DNA of 64,000 bases from Nissolia schottii (taxonomy: Eukaryota > Streptophyta > Magnoliopsida > Fabales > Fabaceae). Position numbers and translations under genes: made by a program. Of this stretch, positions 35,501 through 47,500 are shown piece by piece (position 1 is the stretch's first letter; each line of letters starts with the position of its first letter). The notes beneath the pieces are model-generated. The model was given only the letters and a program-made list of their open reading frames with translations, was not told the DNA's origin and did not search any database. The stretch is taken from the NCBI GenBank assembly GCA_003254905.1, contig QANU01016387.1, positions 3,972 through 67,971 on the forward strand. The letters run 5' to 3'.

Positions 35501-38500
35501 ATAAAGACACGAATGGTAATGGTAATATACATCTATCATTTTATTGTCTTAGGGACAAGACTTTTGGTTTTCTTATTTCTTTCGTATTTTCTCTTAAATT
35601 CTATGTTCACTAGTTGGCACTAATGTAGGTAGTTCTCAACAATCACCATCAAGTAATTGGTTTTTGGCAAAGTCCACGAAGAAGGTATGCATCTTGTTGA
35701 TGCTTTGATTGTTTCTATGGTTGCTTTATTCTAATATTTTGCTCCCCAAAATACTTGATATTTGTTCTACCTTGTAAACTTAAGACATACGTAAAGAGAT
35801 ATAATATAAAACTATTAAAATTTCTCTATCTCATAACTTTAAGCTTTTGGGAGAGATAATTCTTAAAATTGTATCAAAACTACTATAACTAAAATGTTCA
35901 AGGATTCGATCCTTCATGACCCCTATTTCAAAAAGAAGAAAATCATCTACATTGCAAGTCAAAAGAGTTATTGCGTAAAAAAATAATCAACCGCGCTACA
36001 AGCTGAAAAAACTATTGTGTGAGGGAGCATGTAAAGAAATATAATATAAAACCATTAAAATTGTCTTCGCTCATTAGCTTAAGTTTTTAGGAGAGATGGT
36101 TTTGAATACATGACATTCAATGTATGCTTAGATTATTAATTTATGGGAATTTTGTTTAGTTGGTCGTATGATTTTTCAATATATAAGGATTAGAAGCTAG
36201 ATTACCATTTTATTTTATATATATATANATTTCTAGGTGCATGCTATGCGTTGTACTTCAAGTTAATAACTGGAAAAGCTAAGAATTGCTTTGCGTTATT
36301 CATTTTCCGTTGTGTTAGCCTTTTTTAGTAATTGTCGATTAAAAAGTAGAATCTAGATGTTATGCTAAAGGAACCCGCTAACTAAATTTATTGGTCTTTA
36401 ATTGTGTATTTGATTTTTGCAACCTATATTGAGTTTGAGAACTTAAAGATTTGTTGTGCAAATTATTGTATGGTTGGATTTGAATTTGGGGTAAGAAGTG
36501 TATTGACATTAAAAAATGCGCTGTAATGGATCTGGGTTTCGACTATTGTCAGGTGAAAGAATCATGGATACTAAATATTGTCATTTTACTTGTTTGTAAG
36601 TGACATAAGCTGGTATTAGCAATGTGCTTGACACTGAACAATTGAGATATTATGTGTAGTCTATGAATTGTTATTGTCTTGTGTTAATAAATGTAAATTA
36701 TAGATTTAACTGATTTGATTATAATTTGTTTTTGGCCGTTGTGTTTTGGCCGTTAGGTTTCAGCTTATTAATAGGCTTAACCTCTCATGTAAATGAAACA
36801 CTGAAATATACAGACATACATATTACTCTCTCCCTATTTTCAACATGGCGGCCAAAACACAACGGTCAAAAACAAATTACAATCAAATCAATTGAATCTA
36901 TAATTTACAATTATTAACATCCCCCCTCAAACTCAAGTAGTCTTTGATGCAACCAACTTGAGTTTGGAGACCAAAGTGTTGAAGCGACCAGGATTATGTG
37001 CTTTCGTGAATATGTCAGCGGGTTGGTCAAGAGTCCCGATTGAAATGAGGCGAAGGGCACCACGCAAAATGTGTTGACGAATGAAGTGACAATCAATCTC
37101 AATGTGTTTGGTACGCTCATGGAAGACATCATTATGAGCAATTTGAATAGCACTCCGATTGTCACAATATAGGTCAGTGGCAGAGAATTGAGAGATGCCC
37201 AGATCATCAAGGAGCCAACGTAACCAAAGAAGCTCAGAAGTAGTGTCGGCAAGAGCTCGATATTCAGCCTCAGTACTAGAGCGGGCAGTTAATGTTTGTT
37301 TCTTGCTTCGCCATGAGATAAGGGAGTCACCAAGGAAGATGCAATAACCTGTGGTAGAACGACGATCAATAGGATCACCACCCCAATCAGCATCAGAGTA
37401 GGTGAGAAGGGTTAATGAAGAGTGTGTAGAGAAATAGAGCCCATGAAACAGTGTTCCTTTGACATAGCGGAGAATGCGAAGAACTGCAGGTAGATTAAGC
37501 TGCTGACAAGTTGTCTGTGTAGGGTGGGATTATCGAGTACAGTTCCATCCATTGGTGTAAAGCAAACATTAGGTTCCAGAGGAGTAGATTCTGTGCGACT
37601 ATCAGTGAGACCAGCTCGAGCAATAAGATCAGATACATACTTGGCCTTAGATAGACAGATACCATCAGTAGAGGAAAGAACTTCAAAACCTAGAAAATAA
37701 CTGAGAGGGCCAAGATCCTTCATTTCAAAATGGCGGCTCAGAGATGCTTTAAGATCAGTGATGCCTGAGATGTCATCTCCAGTAATGATCATGTCATTAA
37801 CATAAAGTAATAGTAACACAGAGCCTTGATTTGTTCGTCGGATAAAGAGAGCAGAGTCGTGTGAACTGGAAGTGAACCCAAGTTAACTAACAGTAGAACT
37901 GCATTTGGCAAACCAAGCACGAGGAGCATGCTTAAGACCATATAAGGCCTTACGAAGAAGACAAACCTTGTTTGGTGGACAAGTGTAGCCTTGAGGAGGT
38001 TTCATATAAACCTATTCCTCTAAGTCACCATTAAGGAAAGCATTTTTCACATCCATTTGGCTAAGAGTTCATTTCTGAGTGGCTGCAATTGCTAGGAGAG
38101 CACGCACAGAGGTGATGCGAGCAACAGAGGCAAATGTCTCCTCATAGTCAATGCCATACTCTTGAGTAAATCCCTTAGCAACCAATCGAGCTTTGTATCG
38201 TTCAACAGAGCCATCGGAGTGGGTTTTGATCTTGTACACCCATTTGCATCACACAAGCATCTTACTAGAAGGCTGATCAACCAGGTCCCAAGTGTGAGTA
38301 TCTTCTAATGCTTGTAACTCTTCTTGCATGGCATGCTGCCAAAGAGGATCTGTGGATGCTTCTTTATAGGACTGCGGTTCATGTAAGTGAAGCATAGTAG
38401 AAAAATAATGATAATCACGGAGATATAAAGGTAGATTTCTTACCTTGGTTGGACGATCCGAAGAATCATGAGAATGTTGTGCAGGATCTATGTTCGGGAT

Positions 38501-41500
38501 AAGATTAGGAGGAGAGGTTGAAACATCAGAAGGCACTGTGAGCTCAGGAGAAGAACCTGCATCAGAGTCGCTAGGAAAAAAGGTCAACAGAGGAGTTAGT
38601 AAAGAAAGGGCTTGTGGTGGTGGGAACAGACTTGAAGGAAGATAAAGATGAGAACATGTGGTGTTCCCAAAAGATAACGTGACGGGAGATACGAATGCAT
38701 TGAGAGATGGGATCCTAACAACGATACCCTTTGTGCTCTGTCCCATATCCAAGAAAGCAACAAAGCCGAACACATGGTTCTAGTTTAGTGTATTCATATG
38801 GTTGAAGAAGTACAAAACATGCATAACCAAATACTTTTAAGGAGTTGTAATCAGGAGGAGTGTGGTGAAGACGCTCAAAGGGGGAGACACTAGCAAGAGT
38901 AAAGGATGGTAGGCGATTAATAACATGGATAGCAGTAAGGGCAGCTTCACCCCAAGGGATTTACTCAAGAGTATGGCATTGACTATGAGGAGACATTTAC
39001 CCTTGTTGCTCGCATCACCTCTGTACGTGCTCTCCTAACAATTGTGGCCACTCAGAAATGGACTCTTAGCCAAATGGATGTGAAAAATGCTTTGCTTAAT
39101 GGTGACTTAGAGGAAGAGGTTTATATGAAACCTCCTCAAGGCTACACTTGTCCACCAAACAAGGTTTGTCTTCTTCGTAAGGCCTTATATGCTCTTAAGC
39201 AGGCTCCTCATGCTTGGTTTGCCAAATTCAGTTCTACTGTTAGTCAACTTGGGTTCACTTCTAGTTCACACGACTCTGCTCTCTTTATCTGACGAACAAA
39301 TCAAGGCCCTGTGTTACTATTACTTCATGTTGATGACATGATCATTACTGGAGATGACATCTCAGGCATCACTGATCTTAAAGCATCTTTGAGCCGCCAT
39401 TTTGAAATGAAGGATCTTGGCCCTCTCAGTTATTTTCTAGGTCTTGAAGTTCTTTCCTCTACTGATGGTATCTGTCTATCTCAGGCCAAGTATGCATCTG
39501 ATCTTATTACTCGAGCTGGTCTCACAGATAGTCGCACAGAATCCATTCCTCTAGAACCTAATGTTCGCTTTACACCAATGGATGGAACTGCACTCAATAA
39601 TCCCACCCTATACAGACAACTTGTCGGCAGCTTAATCTACCTAACAGTTACTTGCCCTGACATTTCATATGCAGTATACTTGGTTAGTCAATTTATGACC
39701 GCCCCACGATCTACTCATTATGCTGCAGTTCTTCGCATTCTCCGCTATGTCAAAGGAACACTGTTTCATGGGCTCCATTTCTCTACCCACTCTTCATTAA
39801 CCCTTCGCGCCTACTCTGATGGTGATTGGGGTGGTGATCCTACTGATCGTCATTCTACCACAGGTTATTGCACCTTCCTCGGTGACTCCCTTATCCCATG
39901 GCGAAGCAAGAAACAAACATTAACTGCCCGCTCTAGTACTGAGGCTGAATATCGAGCTCTTGCCAACACTACTTCTGAGCTTCTTTGGTTATGTTGGCTC
40001 CTTGATGATCTAGGCATCTCTCAATCCTCTGCCACTGACCTATATTGTGACAATCGGAGTGCTATTCAAATTGCTCATAATGATGTCTTCCATGAGCGTA
40101 CCAAACACATTGAGATTGATTGTCACTTCATTCGTCAACACATTTTGCGTGGTGCCCTTCGCCTTATTTCAATCGGGACTCTTGACCACCCCGCTGACAT
40201 ATTCACGAAAGCACATCATCCTGGTCGCTTCAACACTTTGGTCTCCAAACTCAAGTTGGTTTCATCAAAGACTACTTGAGTTTGAGAAGGGATGTTAATA
40301 ATTGTAAATTATAGATTTAATTGATTTGATTGTAATTTGTTTTTGGCCGTTGGGTTTTGGCTGTTAGGTTTCAGCTTATTAATAGGCTTAACCTCTTATG
40401 TAAATGAAACACTGAAATATACAGACATACATATTACTCTCTCCCTATTTTCAACATCTTGTATTTTTACTAACAAATTGTACTTTTTCTTATGTTTGTT
40501 CAATTTGGTTCATGATATTATTGTACATATGTTCTATAGGACTCTATTTTATCATTTTGCTATTATCTATTTTTAAAGGTGGTTTCTCAAATATTCGTGA
40601 GGTAAATACCCTATGCTACTTAATTTATTTATTTTTGATAATTTTTACAACTAAACTCATCAAATTTTATCATCTTTTCATGATCTAATATGGCATAATT
40701 AATTGATTATATGATCTAATGTGATAAATTAATATTTTTTAATACAACATTTGTAGAGAGGTGTATCGTAAACTCAAATGGTCCGCAAATCTCTAAACCT
40801 CTTATAAGTTGGCTCTTTCAATGATTTGACTAATGAAAAATTTATTACGATTATATAGAATATGATGAAATGATAACAGAATTCGATAAATTTAATTAAA
40901 AAAATTATCAAAAATTGATAAATTAAATAGCACGAAGTATTTACCCATGTTTATTTAAGCCACCACCAATTTTTTTTAAAATGGCTTTTAGATTTTTAAC
41001 ACGATCTTTTTTTGTGTCCATAGATACCATCTTCTTCCGTGACATCAGTTACCGACGGTTTAAAGAAACTCTACATACAGAAGTTGAGGCCATTAGAAGC
41101 CACTTATCACTTTAACGATTTTGTTTCTCCGTTGCTGGTTAGTGGCTGACCTAGATTGAATGTCACATTTCTTCATTTAACCTTGTTGTTGCTATGTTTT
41201 ACATACACAAAAAAAAAAAAGATACACAATTATGTTTCTCTATTGATTGCTATTAATCCTTACATGCTGCAGACAAATAGTGACTTTGATGCCAAACCTA
41301 TGGTTCTACTTTTGGGTCAGTACTCAACAGGGAAAACAACATTTATCAAACATATGCTAAACAGTAGTTATCCAGGCAAGTGGTTCTCTAATATCCACGT
41401 GTGTATATGCGTGGAGTTCTCATCATCATAAGTCACATGTTGTCTAATACATGTTAATGCTGATTTTTCTTTACTTATTTTCCTATGAATGTGTGTAGGA

Positions 41501-44500
41501 GCTCATATTGGACCTGAGCCAACGACTGATAGATTTGTTGTGGTCATGGTACGTGATTGCCTATAGTCTCCATTACTATTATTGGCACGGTCTTTGAATG
41601 CAATTAATCATCAATGTTTTATCAGTTTAAAATATGTGTATTAGTTTGTCTTTTAGGTTCTGACATTTATTAGTATCTTAGAGTAGTTGGTAAATTAGTA
41701 TCAAAGAGAATTATTAAGGGTTAAGCTAACAACGGTTCTTAGGACACTTGTTAAGAGATCTAAAATGAAATATTTTGATGTTTCTAATGTATTAAATACA
41801 TTGAACACTCCATATTTTCATTTTTTTTAAATACATATTTATCTTTTATAAGTTCCTTAACAAGTCTGCTCCTTAAGACACTTGCTAGCAAAACTCAACT
41901 ATCAAACATAAATCAGTTCGAACTAAGCTCGATTATGACAAAACGAATTTCGTCGATAATCGGTTTTGAAAACTCAGAACAAAACACACGGTTAGAATTA
42001 GTGCAAAGTTTGATGTCATGAAATGTTTGGTTTTGAGAATCTATTTAAAGCATGTAAGGAACTTCTTTTTTTTTTCCTCCGATTCGTACAGTCTGGACCC
42101 GATGAGAGGAGTATTCCTGGAAATACCATTGCCGTCCAAGCAGATATGCCATTTGCGGGTCTCACAACTTTTGGCACATCTTTTTTGTCCAAATTTGAGT
42201 GCTCCCAAATGCCACACCCTGTAAGTTTCTTGATAGAGTAATCAAAAGCCATTTGTGGGATTTGCCCTTTTGGTAACTCTTTTTTTCCCTCAAAATTGTG
42301 AAAAGCTATTGGAGCACATTACATTTGTGGACAGTCCCGGGGTTCTATCCGGAGAGAAGCAACGGACGCAAAGGGCATATGACTTTACTGGCGTGACATC
42401 TTGGTTTGCTGCGAAGTGTGATTTAATACTCCTTCTATTTGATCCCCATAAGCTTGATGTCAGTGATGAGTTCAAGCGTGTGATATCATCGCTAAGGGGC
42501 CATGATGATAAAATTCGAGTGGTTTTGAACAAGGCAGACCAAGTTGATACTCAACAAGTAATGGCTTGCATTTGCTTGTTTAATTAATCGGATGTGACAT
42601 AAGCTTTGCATTTATATTTGTTTTGCTTTCTGTTGTTGTAGCTAATGAGGATTTATGGAGCATTGATGTGGTCGCTTGGGAAGGTTTTGAATACTCCCGA
42701 AGTCATGCGTGTGTATATTGGGTAGGTGACTTTTTTATTTGTGAATTTTTTTTTTGAGTTGTTGTCTTATTTGCATCGATGTTTTTGTGAGTTTTGTTAG
42801 GATGCTTGTTAAGGAACTAAAGAGGGGAAAACTTTTATCGAAAAATAGAATAAATATGTGAAATCTTCCATGAATTAAAAGCATTGAAAATTGCAAAATA
42901 TTCTAATTTTTACTTGCCAAAAAAACTTTTTTGCTTTTTGTTTTTTACTTTTGCCTCTTATATATCATGTTCAAATTCCTACACAATTTAAACATGATTT
43001 GACTTTACCAAAAATAATTATTTGACTGGCTTAATTCTTGGTTACGAGAATTCCTTTCATTTTTCTGTGATCAACTAATTTATTTTGGCAGCTCCTTCAA
43101 CGACAAGACTTTAAATAATGCAGCAAGTGGTCCAATTGGGAATGAACTCTTTGAAAAAGAACAAGATGACCTACTTTCAGATCTGAAAGATATACCAAAG
43201 AAGGCTTGTGATAGAAAAGTGAGTTTTTATTTGATCATGATAGAAATTTTAGAACTGAAAAATGAATTCTCAGCTTAATTGATAACTCTAGAGTAATAAA
43301 TGAGTTTTTAATTAATCAATCATGCCACAAGCTTGGCCTACGAAACTAGTGAAAGTGTTGAGTAAGCCTAGCTTGAGAATGTGCTGTTGAAAGGGACCAA
43401 TGGCAAGGGGGCTTAGTTAGCACATTTGCAATTTGAAGTGTAGAAGAGATGGGTTGGTGGATAAGCTTGAATGACTTTTCTCATGGATCTAGTGACAATC
43501 CAACTCTATGTGCTTCGTGCATTTGTGAAATGTCAGATTATGAGCCAATTGGATTGTTGAACTACTGCTGCAAAACATAGCAGCAAGAGCGAATGGTGTG
43601 ATGTCGAAATCAGCAAGTCAAAAGGTCAACCACTAAATTTCACAAGCAATGACAGCTAGAGCAATATACGCTACTTCACATGAAGACTTAGAGATGGTGG
43701 TCTGCTTCTTGGATTTCCAACTGATTAAGGACTTTCCTAAAAAGAAGCAAAAAACCAGAAGTGGATCGTCTTGTGTCTAGGCAGCCTGCCCAATCAACAT
43801 TTGTAAAAGCTTTGAAATGTAAAGTTGAGGATGAAGAGAACAATAAACCGAGTCGTGGTGATCCTTTGAGATAGTTGAGGATCCGAGCGGCTGCAGTGTG
43901 ATGAGATAATCGAGGAGCATACATGAATTAGGCAAGTTGATTCACAACATCAGACAATTTGAGTCTAGTGGTGGTGAGATATGAGCCTTCCAATTAGCCT
44001 TCTATAGGATGCATGATCTTCTAATAAGTCACCTTCATCCTTAGAGAATCTGTGTGAGCTGTACATGGGAGAGGGTGATGGCTTGCTGCCAAGGAAACCA
44101 GCATCTGAAAGTATCTCTAGTGCATATTTCCTCTATGTGAAAGTTTGAGAGAAAAGATTAAAGTGTCATTAGTTACTAAAATTGTGTATTTTTCACTTTT
44201 GATGAATTATGCATACATTGAGGTATATATTGAGATACCTAACTACCCTCTAATTGTGGCACATGTGTACTAAGCTGGATTAGTTACAACAGCCTGTAAC
44301 TAATCCTAACTACTCTTAACTAATAGTTTGTTATACACTCTATGGTAACTCCCTTATACCCCCTTGCAAACTGAGAGGTGGAAGAGGTGTTGCAACTTGC
44401 AGTTTGGACCTGAGATAAGGGAATTGAGAGGAGGAGATCGCCTTTGTTGGATGTTATCAATCTGTTCATGTGAGGGTATGTGTGTAACCGCAATAAGCTT

Positions 44501-47500
44501 TTGAACCACTTTCTCACGCACAAAATGGAGGTCCAACTCAAAATTTTTAGACCTCTGATGCAGCATGGGGTTTGCTGTCATGTGGACAACACTTAAATTG
44601 TCACAATAAATATTTGGAATTCTGCTAAGTGGCACTTGAAGTTTGAGCACGGAGCAAAACCACTTAAGTTCAGCAATAGCAGTGGCTAAGTGGCGATACT
44701 TAGCTTTAGTGCTGCTGCGAGAGACTGAGACTTGTTTCTTAGATAACCATGAGATAATGTTAATTGCCACCAAGGAAGATACAATAGCCTGTAATGGAAC
44801 GATGATCGTCAAGATCGGAACCCCAATCAGCATCACAAAAAGTAAATAGTTCTAGAGCAGAGCAGGGACTGATAATAATGCCATAAGTTGGAGTGCCTTT
44901 TAGGTAGCAAAGAAGGTGCTTTATTGCCTTCTAATAAGAATTCAGGGGTTGATGAATAAATTGACATACTTTATTGACTGAATAGGAAATTTCAGGGCGC
45001 GTTATAATGGCATACTGAAAAGCTCTAACAATAGTATGATACAGGGAAGGATTATCAAAGAGATCATCCCCATGCTTAGATAACTTTAGTCTAGAAGTCA
45101 TATGTGTGGGGGGAATCTTTGCAGTCACTCATGGAAGCCTTGGCTAGTAGATCATTGATGTACTTACTTTGAGAGAGCTGTAAGCTACCCGAAGGGGGGA
45201 AATTGGCCTGAATGCCCAGGAAATAGTGAAGAGGACCTAAGTCTTTGAGGGAAAATATATTATTGAGTGATTGTATGAGACCCTGAATAACTTGACTAGA
45301 GGTTCTTGTGATAATAACACCATCCACATACAATAAGACATACATAGTGCATTGGGATGTAACCTAAATGAACAGCGAAGAGTCACACTTTGCTGAATGA
45401 AAACCATATGAGATAAGAGCATTGTGTAGCTTCTTAAACTAGGCCCTAGGTTCTTGATTTAAACCACATAGAGCTTTATTCAATTTGCAAACCAAATCCT
45501 TGTTCTAAGATTGAAAGCCAGAAGGTTGCTGCATATAGATTGTTTCAGCTAAATCCCCATTTAGGAATGCATTGTTGAAGTCAATTTGATGGGTTGGCCA
45601 CCTATTTGTAACACAAATGGTAAGAACCACTCTAACTATAGAAAGTTTGATAACAGGGCTAAATGTCTCATGAAAATCAAATCCCTCTTGTTGATGAAAC
45701 CCCTTTGCAGCCAAGCGAGCCTTGTATTTATTTAGGCTACCATTAGAGTTGTACTTGACACGAAACACCCACTTGCACCCAATAGCTTCTCTGTCATGAG
45801 TTATGGGAACTAGAGTCTAGGTATTTGTTTTTATTAGTGCATTATACTCTTCTTGCATTGCCTTGTGCCAATAAGGGTCTAAGAGAGCTTGCTTGACTGT
45901 AGGAGACTCAACTGTAGACCTTGGGCCTGATAATTCCATTTTTGGCTCTAGTTATCATAGGATGAATATTGATTGGAGACACAGATGCAATAGGTGGTGC
46001 AGGTGCATTAGTGACATGAGAGTCTGCTGTAATTGAACCTTGAGTACAAGGCACTGAGGAAGTGCATGTGTTGTCCTTGTTATTACCAGAAAGGTTTGTA
46101 GGCAATTGTATGTATGCAGTAACATGTATAGTAGGAGGAGTATATGTAGCAGGATCATTCAATTGCACATCTTTTGAACTAAGAGGAAAACTAACCTATG
46201 GATAAGATTGACTAGCTAGAGAAGTAGGAGACCAGGAGGTGTATGGAAATAAAGACTCTTAAAAAATGGCATGCCTAGAAAGGTACACTCGACCTGATTA
46301 AGATATACATTTATAACTAGTAGCATCATGACAATAACCAAGAAAGATGCATTGCTCAAATCTCAAAGATAGTTTGTGTGAATGATATGGTCTTAGATGA
46401 GGATAAAAAGCACACCCAAAAGTCTTAAGAAATGTGTAGTCTGGTGCTTTATGGAACAGAGTTTGATATGGGGAAATATTGTTCAGGATTGGTGTGGGCA
46501 TGAGATTTATGAGATGTACGATTGTTAGGAAAGCTTCTTCCCAAAATTTCATAGGAAGTTAAGCTTTAGCTAAGAGTGTAAGACCAATTTCAACTATATG
46601 CCTATGTTTTCTTTTAACTCTTCCTTGTTGTTCATGTGTGTAAGGACAAGATAACCTGTGAGCTATGCCATTTTGAATAAGAAAAGGTGTAAAAGAGAGG
46701 TATTCATTGGCATTATCAGTTTAGATGGCTTTGATTTCGTGGGTTTTAAAATGTTTGAATAAGGGAAGAGCCTAAGATTTCTGATTTAGCATATAAACCC
46801 ATGTGTACTTGCTAAATGCATCAATAAAACTAATATAATAGCGAGCACCTCAATTGACATTAAAGGGAGTTAGTCCCCAAATATTAGTATGTAGCAATTG
46901 TAAAGGCATAGTATACACAGATTGGGAGAGGGTAAAAGGCAATTGATGTGATTTTCCAAGACAACACAATTTATAAACAAAATGAATTTTATTCTCATCA
47001 GATTGTATTTTATAGAATTTTAGAATTTGATGAACGATTTTGCTAAAGGGATGACCCAATCGGGCATGCCACTAAAGAAAACTACTATCTCTAGTTACAG
47101 AGCCAATCCTATGTGTATGATAAGCTACTAGTACCCTAGATTCACTTGTTCTAGGTATTATATCAATTATAACTCTACTATTGTGGCATTGAGAAGTTGT
47201 GGCAGCAATAGAATGAAGATCATGTAAAACCGTCTTTAATAGAACTGTGGAGAAGTGTCTCCTTGGTGGCCTGTGATTTCACATAATAGGAATTAGAATG
47301 AAACTCAAAGAATACATCATTCTGTAGTGCAAATTATGAGATACTAAGCAAGTTTTTGGTCAAGTTAGGCACATGCAGCAGATTCTTGAGAACAAAAGTT
47401 GTGTTATGAGTTTTGGAATATAAGTTTAAATGTCCTTAATTAAATATACACATACCTGTTCCATTTCCTATTTGAGTCTGCTCATTGCCTTCATAGATAT

